A stretch of 10,232 nt of DNA from assembly GCA_937996615.1 (NCBI GenBank), contig CALKVD010000112.1, forward strand, positions 1 to 10,232. The letters run 5' to 3'. The stretch is from an uncultured Rickettsiales bacterium. Its GTDB lineage: Bacteria > Pseudomonadota > Alphaproteobacteria > Rickettsiales > Midichloriaceae. Positions 1 through 6,401 of the stretch are shown in pieces; within the stretch, counting starts at the first letter, position 1, and each line of letters starts with the position of its first letter. The notes beneath the pieces are model-generated. The model saw only the letters and a list, made by a program, of their open reading frames with translations, did not search any database and was not told where the DNA came from. A program made the translations under genes and the position numbers.

Positions 1-32
1 AAATAGATAAGAAATTTCTTTCCTATCTATTT
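1..32. terminator. AT-rich hairpin downstream of the repeat-protein gene, possible terminator
   Basis: Nine bases at 1-9 (AAATAGATA) pair perfectly with 24-32. After one mismatch, four more pairs (11-14 with 19-22) close a TTTC loop. It lies 56 bases past the minus-strand stop of the repeat-protein gene, so it could end that transcript. It could also end a plus-strand gene to the left, because a short T-run follows on the plus strand. The stem is almost all A/T and the sequence left of base 1 is not visible, so a terminator role is only plausible. Confidence 0.35.
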
Positions 33-87
33 TGATTATACTTATAAATCTGGTTATTATCCTAGGGAATTTAGAATCAAGCCAATT

Positions 88-1239
88 CTAATCCATGTCT
101 CGAGATTGAGGCGAAGACTTTAGCTTTGGTTTAGCTTCATCCATTTCTTCAACCCCTACAGCGATCAAATTCTGGTTTAGATTTGCAACTGCTGCTTGTA
201 CTTGTACTTGTTTCGGATATTCTATTTTTAGTCGATCAAGAGCTAATTCACTTTCTAGCAAATTACCATGGTGTTGATCGCTGACCTCTTTGATTTGTAC
301 CATTAAATTTTCAGTCAAACTACCATCTCCAAAAAGTCTTCGAAAATGATAAAATATTGGAGCTGCTAGTTTTAAAAATTCCAAATCTGACTCAATTGTG
401 TCAAATAATAGCGCTATCATTCCTAGCCTGATGATTGTTTTGCAGAATAGTGGATTGCTTTTTATAAAATTAGCTTTGCTATAGTTCACCGCTCCTCCTG
501 CTAAATAATTGTATATTCTATTATCAGACATAGTAGCACAAAATAACCAAGGACAATCAGCTAACAACGGTACCGGAACATTACTTTTGCGATCTAAGCC
601 ACGAATTAATTGCAAAATCCTAGAAGTTATTGGCATTTTTTGATGCAAACTAGGATTTCTACCATAGATTATCGCGGCATTTTGATTTGCTGGATGCTCT
701 AGGGAAAGAGTGTTATTTTGATTGATCCAAGCTAAACTTTGCTCGATTGTATTCGGATTAAAAAGTTGGATGATTTGGTTCTTTTTTAGCAACCATAAAT
801 CTTTGAGTTGATCTGTATTTGATAATGCAAGCAATACTATATGATCTTGTTGGCCCTGGATTATTTGGAGTATGTCTGTATCAAGTGTGTTAAAAACACC
901 TAGTTGGTTATTGGTAATAAGATTGATAAAAACCTGCCTATTAGCAGGTTGGATAAGAAATTCAAAATGGATAGGATTAATATAAAGATTATTAAAATCC
1001 GATAGTTGATTGCTCGCCACTAATAGTTGCAATATATCCAAATTTTCTGGATTAGTGATAAAAGCTAGACGTTCTCCGGCTAATGCTGCAAATATATGAA
1101 GTTGACCAGAATTAGCTAGTTCTGTTGCTATTTCTATGTTAACTGGATTTTTAAGGAACTCTAATGCTGCTGGCCAAAAAATTCCTTCTTCTTGAATTAT
1201 TGCTAGCGCGCTATTTAGATTTTGGGGATTTTGATGCAT
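88..1239 (-). CDS. Uncharacterised 383-residue protein with about six degenerate 27-34 residue helical repeats
   Basis: I do not recognise this protein. Residues 4-182 contain a repeating pattern: an Asn-Pro (or Gln-Pro/Gln-Gly) turn, then a helix with hydrophobic spacing, then Gln-Leu, then a Phe/Leu-rich helix ending in Ala/Asn-Leu. Turn positions are residues 4-5, 31-32, 63-64, 97-98, about 128-129, and 161-162, so the period is 27-34. Copies 2-4 are clearest (NPVNIEIATELANSGQL, NPENLDILQLLVASNQL, QPANRQVFINLITNNQL). Residues about 200-345 look alpha-helical without repeats, and the last 20 are charged (EEMDEAKPKLKSSPQSRDMD). I see no signal peptide or membrane segment, so it is probably cytoplasmic or secreted by a non-Sec route. 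The ATG is the only standard start, since an in-frame stop lies at 1282-1284. No Shine-Dalgarno sequence is seen. The gap to the tlyC end is 271 bases, so it is probably transcribed separately. The fold resembles alpha-solenoid repeats in general, such as ankyrin-like scaffolds, but does not match the ankyrin consensus. Confidence 0.8.
   Translation of the reverse strand: MHQNPQNLNSALAIIQEEGIFWPAALEFLKNPVNIEIATELANSGQLHIFAALAGERLAFITNPENLDILQLLVASNQLSDFNNLYINPIHFEFLIQPANRQVFINLITNNQLGVFNTLDTDILQIIQGQQDHIVLLALSNTDQLKDLWLLKKNQIIQLFNPNTIEQSLAWINQNNTLSLEHPANQNAAIIYGRNPSLHQKMPITSRILQLIRGLDRKSNVPVPLLADCPWLFCATMSDNRIYNYLAGGAVNYSKANFIKSNPLFCKTIIRLGMIALLFDTIESDLEFLKLAAPIFYHFRRLFGDGSLTENLMVQIKEVSDQHHGNLLESELALDRLKIEYPKQVQVQAAVANLNQNLIAVGVEEMDEAKPKLKSSPQSRDMD
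694..1230 (-). repeat. Protein-level tandem repeat region, about six units of roughly 32 codons
   Basis: This stretch encodes residues 4-182 of the repeat protein. Spacing between successive Asn-Pro-type turns is 27, 32, 34, about 31 and about 33 residues. The shared pattern is roughly N-P-x-N-x-x-I-x-x-x-L-x-x-S/N-x-Q-L-x-x-F-x-x-L. Units 5 and 6 are weaker. The DNA copies are too diverged to be a recent expansion, so the repeat is visible only in the protein. Confidence 0.6.
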
Positions 1240-1510
1240 AAAATAAATAATTAAAGTTAATACACAATCAATGTTTGTATATTATTCTCGTATAAGTTGC
1301 AACTAAAGAGTGTGTAATTTGGCTAATAAATAACAATATTTGATTTATTATAAGTATTGCAGGTTTATTTATATAATAAATGCGTGATATTTGCTGCAAA
1401 CAATATAGAATCGTAGCAAGATATATAAAATCTTTGTGATTTATTTGTGGTAATATATATTGATATCAACACGATACCGTATTAATTTATAATCTTTGGG
1501 ATAGCCTCAG

Positions 1511-2326
1511 CTACTGATCATCTGGCAATACAAGTTTAACCAGCTTTACTCTTCTTGGTTCTGCTTCAACTATATCTATCTTAGCATTGCTGTGATGAGT
1601 AAACGATTCGCCTTTAGTTGGTATTCGATTTAAGTATGATAAAATAAACCCGCCAATAGTTTCATACTCCCCTTCTTCATCCGATAACCAGTTTCTTTCG
1701 CCGATGACTTCTTCAATTTTTTCGATTGTTGCTCGCGCGTCTATTAGGTAAGAATTTTTGCCAGTTTTCGTTATTAGGGTTGGCGTTGTTTTGCCGATAT
1801 CATGTTCGTCACGAATATCACCAACAATTTCTTCAATCAATAATTCAATCATCGCAATTCCTTCAGTTCCACCATACTCATCTAATATAACAGCGATATG
1901 TGTAGCTTCTTTACGCATTTTATTTAGTAAATCTATGCATTTAGTTGAGCGTGGAACATAAATCAATTTGCGTAATATTTTGCTAATATCAAAATCCTGC
2001 GCAACATGATTACCTCCAGGGCTAGTATATGGCAAAAAGTCTTTGACATGGATAAATCCTATCATTTCATCAGTGGTACCATTGTGAACCGGTACTCTAG
2101 TGAATGATGTTTCGGTAAAAATATCATATAGTTCTTGAACTCTGATATCATTTTTGACTGAAATAATTTCCGGTCTTGGTATCATAATCTCTGAAACTTT
2201 TAGATCGCGAAAATCAACCAAATGTTTTAGAATCTGCTGCTCTGGTGTAGAATTATCAGTGTGTTTCGTTGATTTCTTTGATAGTAGTTTAGATATATAA
2301 GATATCGTGTTAGCAATATTTTTCAT
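1511..2326 (-). CDS. tlyC: Hemolysin C / CorC-family CBS-domain protein (TlyC)
   Basis: This 271-residue protein belongs to the TlyC/CorC (YbeX) family. It has two CBS domains (about residues 45-105 and 112-172) followed by the C-terminal CorC_HlyC domain (about 185-268). The family marks are visible: IMIPRPEI at 47-54, the RVPVHNG stretch at 77-83, DEYGGTEGI at 149-157, and EEIVGDIRDEHD at 165-176. No DUF21 membrane domain precedes the CBS pair, so this is the short, soluble form. CBS domains of the family bind adenosine nucleotides, and CorC is linked to Mg/Co export. The hemolysin name comes from TlyC work in Rickettsia and Brachyspira and does not prove haemolysis here. The gene follows ybeY by 33 bases on the same strand, the usual ybeY-ybeX order, and probably shares its transcript. 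No Shine-Dalgarno sequence is seen before the ATG. Confidence 0.92.
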   Translation of the reverse strand: MKNIANTISYISKLLSKKSTKHTDNSTPEQQILKHLVDFRDLKVSEIMIPRPEIISVKNDIRVQELYDIFTETSFTRVPVHNGTTDEMIGFIHVKDFLPYTSPGGNHVAQDFDISKILRKLIYVPRSTKCIDLLNKMRKEATHIAVILDEYGGTEGIAMIELLIEEIVGDIRDEHDIGKTTPTLITKTGKNSYLIDARATIEKIEEVIGERNWLSDEEGEYETIGGFILSYLNRIPTKGESFTHHSNAKIDIVEAEPRRVKLVKLVLPDDQ

Positions 2327-2359
2327 ATGAAAAATTTTTATTTGATGTTTATGATAAAA

Positions 2360-2878
2360 TTATATTTGTTGAGAACTTGATTTATGGTCTAATATTGGCT
2401 CATATTCAAAATCCTTATAGCCAAGATCATGCATGCATTTTGTTTCTATTGCTTCCATTTTTGATGCTTCGTCTCGATTTTGGTGATCATATTGCAACAA
2501 ATGCAGCATTCCATGGATCAGCATATGGGACAAATGTTCATTCAATGATTTTGAATACTCCAAAGCTTCTGCCGCTATTGTTTGATAGCTGATTGCAATG
2601 TCACCTATAGCTCTGGGATAGGGTTCTGTTTTGTTGTTCATGATATCGATATAGGGAAATGATAGAACGTTTGTAGGTTGATTTTTATTGCGATAGGTTT
2701 TATTGAGATTTTGTATAGTGCTATCATCAGCTAAAAGTACCGAAACTGTATCTAACTCATTGACATATTTTGATAGTCCCGAGAACTCTAACGCTACATT
2801 AATTGCTTTTTCAATAAGTTCGTTTATTTGCTGAACAGCCAGCCATTCTGGAGTCTCTATAGCTAAATCTACTTGCAT
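2360..2878 (-). CDS. ybeY: Endoribonuclease / rRNA maturation factor YbeY
   Basis: A 172-residue YbeY (UPF0054) protein: a zinc-dependent RNase-like factor involved in 16S rRNA 3'-end processing and ribosome quality control in the cytoplasm. The metal-binding motif H-G-x-L-H-x-x-x-Y-D-H is present, with His122, His126 and His132. The upstream family segments NKTYRNKNQPTNVLSFP (59-75) and GDIAIS (92-97) are also present. The usual Gly before Tyr-Asp-His is Gln129 here (LLQYDH). The three His ligands are kept, so activity is likely retained. A stop codon lies in frame six codons upstream of the ATG, and the N-terminus has normal length, so the start is well supported. It is followed by tlyC after 33 bases. 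phoH/ybeZ, which often lies just upstream, is absent. The C-terminal tail after about residue 150 is a little longer than in many homologues. Confidence 0.95.
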   Translation of the reverse strand: MQVDLAIETPEWLAVQQINELIEKAINVALEFSGLSKYVNELDTVSVLLADDSTIQNLNKTYRNKNQPTNVLSFPYIDIMNNKTEPYPRAIGDIAISYQTIAAEALEYSKSLNEHLSHMLIHGMLHLLQYDHQNRDEASKMEAIETKCMHDLGYKDFEYEPILDHKSSSQQI

Positions 2879-3044
2879 TAACTTGACCGTTCCGCGTTAC
2901 CTGTTGTATACACTGATAGATTGCTGTAAAATTTGTCTATATACTTGTATTTCGTTGTCTTCGTTCATAATATTTATTGTGTTTTGCAATTTGCTTCGCG
3001 TGCGACCAGGATAACATATTTTTTTTTATAGTAAAAACATTTAT

Positions 3045-3081
3045 AAAGATTTTTAAGATAAATTGAAAATTAAAAATCTTT
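3045..3081. repeat. Perfect 12-bp inverted repeat between divergent genes
   Basis: AAAGATTTTTAA at 3045-3056 is the exact reverse complement of TTAAAAATCTTT at 3070-3081, around a 13-base loop. Neither side is followed by a good T-tract, and the position between two divergent genes does not suit a terminator. It may be a protein-binding palindrome or a chance AT-rich hairpin. Confidence 0.55.
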
Positions 3082-3139
3082 GCTTCGCTCTAAAACCATC
3101 TAGCTGCCAGAAGAATTTTTTTATTTTTTATTTGCTAGC

Positions 3140-3168
3140 TTTTAATTTCCATTTACAATTTTTATACT
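3140..3168 (+). promoter_or_regulatory. Possible sigma-70-type promoter of the D-Ala-D-Ala carboxypeptidase gene
   Basis: The -10 box TATACT lies at 3163-3168, with a weak -35 box TTTAAT at 3140-3145 and a 17-base spacer. A start of transcription near 3175 would leave a leader of about 38 bases before the ATG at 3213. The -10 box is good but the -35 match is poor. Confidence 0.35.
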
Positions 3169-3212
3169 GCTGATAGATTTATTCCTATGGCGAATAAAAC
3201 AAAATAGCAAAA

Positions 3213-4376
3213 ATGATCTCTCATATCTCTAAAATTCTTTTTAAGAAAACACTTCCTATTGCTCTGCTAATCTTAAGTTTGATCTCAACCAACAAAGTCT
3301 TCGCATTTGAAACTGAAGCTAAACAAGCTTTAGTTGTCGACTATGATACTGGTGCAGTTTTATATTCTAAAAACGCAGAAGTTTTAATGCACCCTTCTTC
3401 GATGAGTAAAATAATGACTTTATATATTGCGTTTAGAGCAATTAAGGATGGTAATCTAAAATTAGAAGATTCCTTCGTTGTTAGTAATAAGGCTTGGAAG
3501 ATGGGGGGCTCGCGGATGTTCCTCCAGGTTGGTGATACAGTAAAAGTTGTGGACTTGATTCGGGGTATTGTTGTTCAATCCGGAAATGATGCTTGTGTTG
3601 CCTTGGCCGAAGGTATGTATGGTGATGAGCAAACATTTGTTGAGCATATGAATAAAGCAGCAATTGATTTAGGTTTGACAAACTCTAAGTTCGTTAATTC
3701 AACCGGATGGCCAGATGAAAATCATTTGATGACCGCGATAGATTTGGCTAAATTAGCTAGAGTTATGATTAAAGAATTTGCTGATTTTTATCCTTATTTT
3801 AGTGATAAGGAGATGACATACAATAATATAACTCAACAAAATCGTAATACTCTGATCGGTTTTTATGGCGTCGATGGAATCAAAACTGGCCATACCGATG
3901 CTGGAGGATATGGTGTTGTTCTAAGTGCAAAACGGAATGGGCACAGAATTATAGCTGTAATTAATGGTTTGAGTAATATGGCTAAAAGAGCGGAAAATGC
4001 AAATAAAATATTGAATTACACATTCAGCAATTTTCAGTGGAATAAAATTTATGCTCAAGGTGATGCTATATCAAAAATTAAAGTTAAATATGGCAACAAA
4101 CCTGAAATTATTGCAACTGTAGACTCTGATTTATATATTGCAATTCCTAAAGAAACCAAAACAGCTGATTTAGTTTCGGTTCACCCATATGTTGACGTAG
4201 AAGCTCCTATGGCAAAAGGTGATGTTTTAGGGGAGGTTGTGGTTTTGCAACCAAGTCTTGATAGTTCGAAATCTTGGGCCACACCACTAGTTGCACTGAA
4301 TGATGTAAAAAAAGGTAACTGGATTCAAATTTTATGGCAAAAAGCAGAAAAAATATGGAAGAAGTATGCGAAATAA
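3213..4376 (+). CDS. dacA: D-alanyl-D-alanine carboxypeptidase (penicillin-binding protein 5/6 type, peptidase S11)
   Basis: This enzyme removes the terminal D-Ala from peptidoglycan pentapeptides in the periplasm. A signal peptide is evident: a Lys-rich start, a hydrophobic stretch at about 14-25, and likely cleavage after V-F-A at residue 31. The penicillin-binding motifs are complete: S-M-S-K with catalytic Ser63 and Lys66, S-G-N at 123-125, and K-T-G at 224-226. The C-terminal beta domain (about 280-365) is followed by a Trp- and Lys-rich amphipathic helix, WIQILWQKAEKIWKKYAK, which in this family anchors the enzyme to the membrane surface. At 387 residues the length is normal. The symbol dacA versus dacF cannot be settled from sequence alone. 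It implies that the organism makes at least some peptidoglycan. The xth gene follows 92 bases later on the same strand, and the two may be independent. Confidence 0.95.
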   Translation: MISHISKILFKKTLPIALLILSLISTNKVFAFETEAKQALVVDYDTGAVLYSKNAEVLMHPSSMSKIMTLYIAFRAIKDGNLKLEDSFVVSNKAWKMGGSRMFLQVGDTVKVVDLIRGIVVQSGNDACVALAEGMYGDEQTFVEHMNKAAIDLGLTNSKFVNSTGWPDENHLMTAIDLAKLARVMIKEFADFYPYFSDKEMTYNNITQQNRNTLIGFYGVDGIKTGHTDAGGYGVVLSAKRNGHRIIAVINGLSNMAKRAENANKILNYTFSNFQWNKIYAQGDAISKIKVKYGNKPEIIATVDSDLYIAIPKETKTADLVSVHPYVDVEAPMAKGDVLGEVVVLQPSLDSSKSWATPLVALNDVKKGNWIQILWQKAEKIWKKYAK

Positions 4377-4468
4377 AACTTTTTATTTATAATTAAACTA
4401 GCTACATTTGCCGTTTGATCTAGCTATAAAAACAATATCTTATAACATAAGAATATATAAAACTAACC

Positions 4469-5266
4469 ATGACCCAAAATAACTCTATCGAAATTGCTAC
4501 TTGGAATCTAAATTCAATTAATAGCAGAATGGAGCATTTGCTCCATTATTGTGAACATCATAAGCCAGATGTCTTGTTGCTACAAGAAATCAAATGCTTG
4601 GAAGAAAAATTTCCTACTGCCGTTTTAGAAGATATGGGCTATAATGTTGCAGTTTATGGCCAAAAGTCTTATAATGGTGTTTCGATCCTTAGTAAGTATA
4701 AACTAAGTGATATAACAAGAAGAGAGTTTGCCGGCTGGAATGACGCTAGGTATATTGAAGCTTTGGTCGAAAAGAATGGTAAATGTATCCGTATTGCTTC
4801 AGTTTATGTGCCAAACGGCACTGCTGTCGGTTCTGAAAAATTTAAGCAGAAGTTAAATTTTATTCGAGAATTAAGAAGCTATATCTCCAATTGGTTGCGA
4901 AATGATGAATTGTTTTTGATTGGGGGGGATTTTAATGTGGCCCAGGAAGAAATTGACGTTTATGATCCTGCTTCTTTAAGTAGAGGTTTGGGTTTCCACA
5001 TAGATGAACGAACTGAAATTCGTAAAATACTCAACGATGGGTTTATCGACTTGTGGCGCCTCCTAAATCCTGAAAAAAGAGAATATAGTTGGTGGGACTA
5101 TAGGAATAGAACCTCCTTTAGCCAAGATCTAGGTATGCGTATAGATTATATTTTAGCAAATCCAGTAGCAGCTGATAAAACTATCAATGCAATTATAAAT
5201 CACGGCTACCGTGCAATGCCAAAGCCGTCGGACCATGTGCCGGTGAAATGTCAAATCGCATTGTAG
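4469..5266 (+). CDS. xth: Exodeoxyribonuclease III (AP endonuclease)
   Basis: A complete 265-residue member of the ExoIII/APE1 family: a metal-dependent nuclease that cuts at abasic sites and degrades 3' ends of duplex DNA in base-excision repair. Catalytic signatures are in order: TWNLNS with Asn13, LLLQEIK with Glu40, SVYVPNG with Tyr113, GGDFNV with Asp154 and Asn156, MRIDYIL with Asp226, and PSDHVPV with the Asp255-His256 pair. Family segments with W-W-D-Y-R (208-212) and F-S-Q-D-L-G-M-R (217-224) are intact, so it should be active. The start ATG at 4469 gives a normal N-terminus. It converges on ndk, and the ndk terminator stem lies between the two stops. Confidence 0.95.
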   Translation: MTQNNSIEIATWNLNSINSRMEHLLHYCEHHKPDVLLLQEIKCLEEKFPTAVLEDMGYNVAVYGQKSYNGVSILSKYKLSDITRREFAGWNDARYIEALVEKNGKCIRIASVYVPNGTAVGSEKFKQKLNFIRELRSYISNWLRNDELFLIGGDFNVAQEEIDVYDPASLSRGLGFHIDERTEIRKILNDGFIDLWRLLNPEKREYSWWDYRNRTSFSQDLGMRIDYILANPVAADKTINAIINHGYRAMPKPSDHVPVKCQIAL

Positions 5267-5327
5267 TTTTTGCTTTTAAGATTTTTAAAACAAAGTAGCA
5301 ATTAGATTGTAAAATTAGATGGTAAAA

Positions 5328-5357
5328 ATTGGGCAGAAAATACTCAGTCTGCCCAAT
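5328..5357 (-). terminator. Rho-independent terminator of ndk
   Basis: Ten bases (ATTGGGCAGA, 5328-5337) pair perfectly with 5348-5357 around a 10-base loop. Read on the minus strand the stem starts six bases after the ndk stop and runs into TTTTTACC, a classical U-tract. On the plus strand no T-run follows, so its effect on xth transcripts is uncertain, though the GC-rich stem may still protect the xth mRNA 3' end. Confidence 0.8.
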
Positions 5358-5363
5358 CAAGTA

Positions 5364-5780
5364 TTAGCCAACAATTTCAATTTGTGCAAAGAAAAAAGCA
5401 ATTTCTTTTGCAGCGTTTTCGATGGAGTCAGAACCATGAACAGAGTTTTCGCCTATACTTTTGGCATGTAGCTTTCTGATCGTTCCGACCTCTGCTTGCT
5501 CTGGGTCAGTTGCTCCCATGATTTGGCGATATAATGCTACTGCGTTTTCTCCTTCTAAAACTTGCACCACGACTGGGCCTGAAGAGATAGAATCGACTAG
5601 CTCAGCGAAAAATGGTCTTGAGCTATGGACGGCATAAAATGCTTGAGCTTGCTTTTTAGTCATTAGCAATCGTTTTTGAGCAACGATTTTTAATCCAGCT
5701 TTTTCTATTTCCGCATTGACCAATCCTGTGATATTTCTTGCGGTGGCATCTGGTTTAATTATAGACAAAGTTTGTTGCAT
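5364..5780 (-). CDS. ndk: Nucleoside diphosphate kinase
   Basis: A 138-residue NDK that transfers the gamma phosphate between nucleoside tri- and diphosphates, balancing NTP and dNTP pools in the cytoplasm. The active-site histidine is His115 in N-S-V-H-G-S-D-S. The N-terminal I-K-P-D-A (Lys9), the RPFF segment (55-58), MGATDP (88-93) and G-T-I-R at 99-102 are all present. The stretch after this (KLHAKSIGEN) differs from the common D-x-x-x-x-x-G/A-x-N form but keeps the spacing to His115. Length is normal. It has its own terminator and a possible promoter at 5836-5864. It diverges from rbfA across a 209-base region holding a long inverted repeat. Confidence 0.97.
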   Translation of the reverse strand: MQQTLSIIKPDATARNITGLVNAEIEKAGLKIVAQKRLLMTKKQAQAFYAVHSSRPFFAELVDSISSGPVVVQVLEGENAVALYRQIMGATDPEQAEVGTIRKLHAKSIGENSVHGSDSIENAAKEIAFFFAQIEIVG

Positions 5781-5835
5781 AAGTTTTAAGGGTAAAAATT
5801 TTGGTTAAAGTTAATTTTGTAATACAAAACGTCTA

Positions 5836-5864
5836 ATTAAATAACACTAGATTTTGTTATGCAA
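5836..5864 (-). promoter_or_regulatory. Possible ndk promoter
   Basis: On the minus strand a TTGCAT -35 box (5859-5864) and a TTTAAT -10 box (5836-5841) are 17 bases apart. Transcription would start near 5829, about 50 bases before the ndk ATG. The match is moderate. A perfect TTGACA (minus-strand reading of 5875-5880) lies just behind it inside the inverted repeat but has no good -10 partner. Confidence 0.4.
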
Positions 5865-5867
5865 AAC

Positions 5868-5913
5868 TTAATAATGTCAAGCTTTTATTTTTTCTACAGC
5901 TTGACATTATTAA
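5868..5913. repeat. Perfect 16-bp inverted repeat between ndk and rbfA
   Basis: TTAATAATGTCAAGCT at 5868-5883 is the exact reverse complement of 5898-5913, around a 14-base T-rich loop. Each arm contains TTGACA reading outward (5901-5906 on plus, 5875-5880 on minus), identical to a consensus -35 box. It sits between the proposed ndk and rbfA promoters. No T-tract follows either end. It may be an operator, an insulating hairpin, or a small palindromic repeat element. Confidence 0.8.
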
Positions 5914-5924
5914 ATCTCATTCTA

Positions 5925-5953
5925 TTGCATAAATTTTGCCTGGCTGCTATAAA
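5925..5953 (+). promoter_or_regulatory. Likely rbfA promoter
   Basis: TTGCAT (5925-5930) and TATAAA (5948-5953) are 17 bases apart, and the -10 box continues into an A-rich stretch. Transcription would start near 5960, giving a leader of about 30 bases before the rbfA ATG at 5990. An overlapping alternative uses TTGACA at 5901-5906 with TATTGC at 5923-5928. Confidence 0.5.
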
Positions 5954-5989
5954 ATAACAGCTGAGTAAATCATTTTCTTCAAAACAAAC

Positions 5990-6367
5990 ATGAACAAAAA
6001 TACTAAAGGATCAAAAAATAGAGGTTCCGAATCTCAAAGACAAAGTATGGTTGCTAGTACAATCAAAAGAGTTGTCGCTACTGCAATTAGTACCAAGCAT
6101 CTTTATGCTGAAGGATTAAAGCCAGAGATTGTTGGTGTTGTTGATGTTAAGATCAGTCCTGATTTAAAAAATGCTAAGCTTTTTATTTCGGTGATTGGGG
6201 CAGAAAATGAATGCCAACAACAATTGCAGATAATGCACTCTCTCAGTCAGGCGATACAACTACTGATTGCACGCAATTTGAATTTGCGTTATGTGCCTAG
6301 AATCTCAGTTGTCCTAGATAGTTCTGCAGCTGTTCATATGCGAATTGAAGAGTTACTCACAAAATAA
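5990..6367 (+). CDS. rbfA: 30S ribosome-binding factor RbfA
   Basis: A 125-residue RbfA-family protein: a small single-KH-like protein that binds immature 30S subunits and helps mature the 16S rRNA 5' region. Supporting features are the N-terminal Q-R-Q-S-M-V-A-S-T-I-K-R helix start (residues 16-27), the central V-D-V-K-I-S-P-D-L-K-N-A-K-L-F-I-S segment (51-67) and the C-terminal L-R-Y-V-P-R-I-S-V-V-L-D signature (99-110). The length is normal for the family. In many bacteria rbfA follows infB. Here it stands alone behind its own promoter, diverges from ndk and converges on yidD with only 34 bases between stops. No Shine-Dalgarno sequence is seen. Confidence 0.9.
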   Translation: MNKNTKGSKNRGSESQRQSMVASTIKRVVATAISTKHLYAEGLKPEIVGVVDVKISPDLKNAKLFISVIGAENECQQQLQIMHSLSQAIQLLIARNLNLRYVPRISVVLDSSAAVHMRIEELLTK

Positions 6368-6401
6368 GCTTAACATAGTGAAAGCATCATCTCTTCTAAT
6401 G

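Larger units (their letters stand above)
2879..3212. other. 334-base divergent intergenic region between ybeY and the dacA-type gene
   Basis: No convincing gene is present. It holds a perfect 12-bp inverted repeat (3045-3081) and the possible dacA-type promoter (3140-3168). A weak minus-strand promoter for ybeY is also possible: TTTACT read from 3030-3035 and TATCCT from 3008-3013, with a 16-base spacer. There is a 23-codon minus-strand reading frame at 2897-2968. The run TTGCTTCGC occurs near 2991-2999, and its TGCTTCGC core recurs at 3081-3088, but I cannot give either a role. Long T and A runs make the segment strongly AT-rich. Confidence 0.6.

Noticed and set aside
1240..1510. Search for a promoter, RNA gene or small gene in the gap between the repeat protein and tlyC
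   Set aside because: Only weak promoter-like pairs (for example TTTAGT with TAATAT at a 17-base spacing on the minus strand) and a short palindrome, TTGATATCAA, near 1459-1468 were seen. No tRNA-like fold or convincing frame was found.
1758..1961. Plus-strand 67-codon frame inside tlyC
   Set aside because: It is the complement of a well-supported CDS and has no recognisable domain or start signal. Similar frames inside ybeY (2377-2592), dacA (3462-3681), the 453-residue gene (7079-7342, 7867-8067) and yajC (8401-8619) were rejected for the same reason.
1511..2326. TlyC as a true haemolysin or toxin
   Set aside because: The sequence shows only CBS and CorC_HlyC domains next to ybeY, which fits a housekeeping CorC-like role. 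The haemolysin label is a family name and cannot be inferred from sequence.
4371..4388. AAATAAA/TTTATTT stem at the end of the dacA-type gene
   Set aside because: It is a seven-pair A/T-only stem with a 4-base loop, of a kind expected often by chance in this composition. It is too weak to call a terminator.
4398..4426. CTAGCTA direct repeat, two copies 22 bases apart, upstream of xth
   Set aside because: Seven-base repeats are common in AT-rich intergenic DNA. No promoter with good spacing is associated with it, so no operator can be supported.
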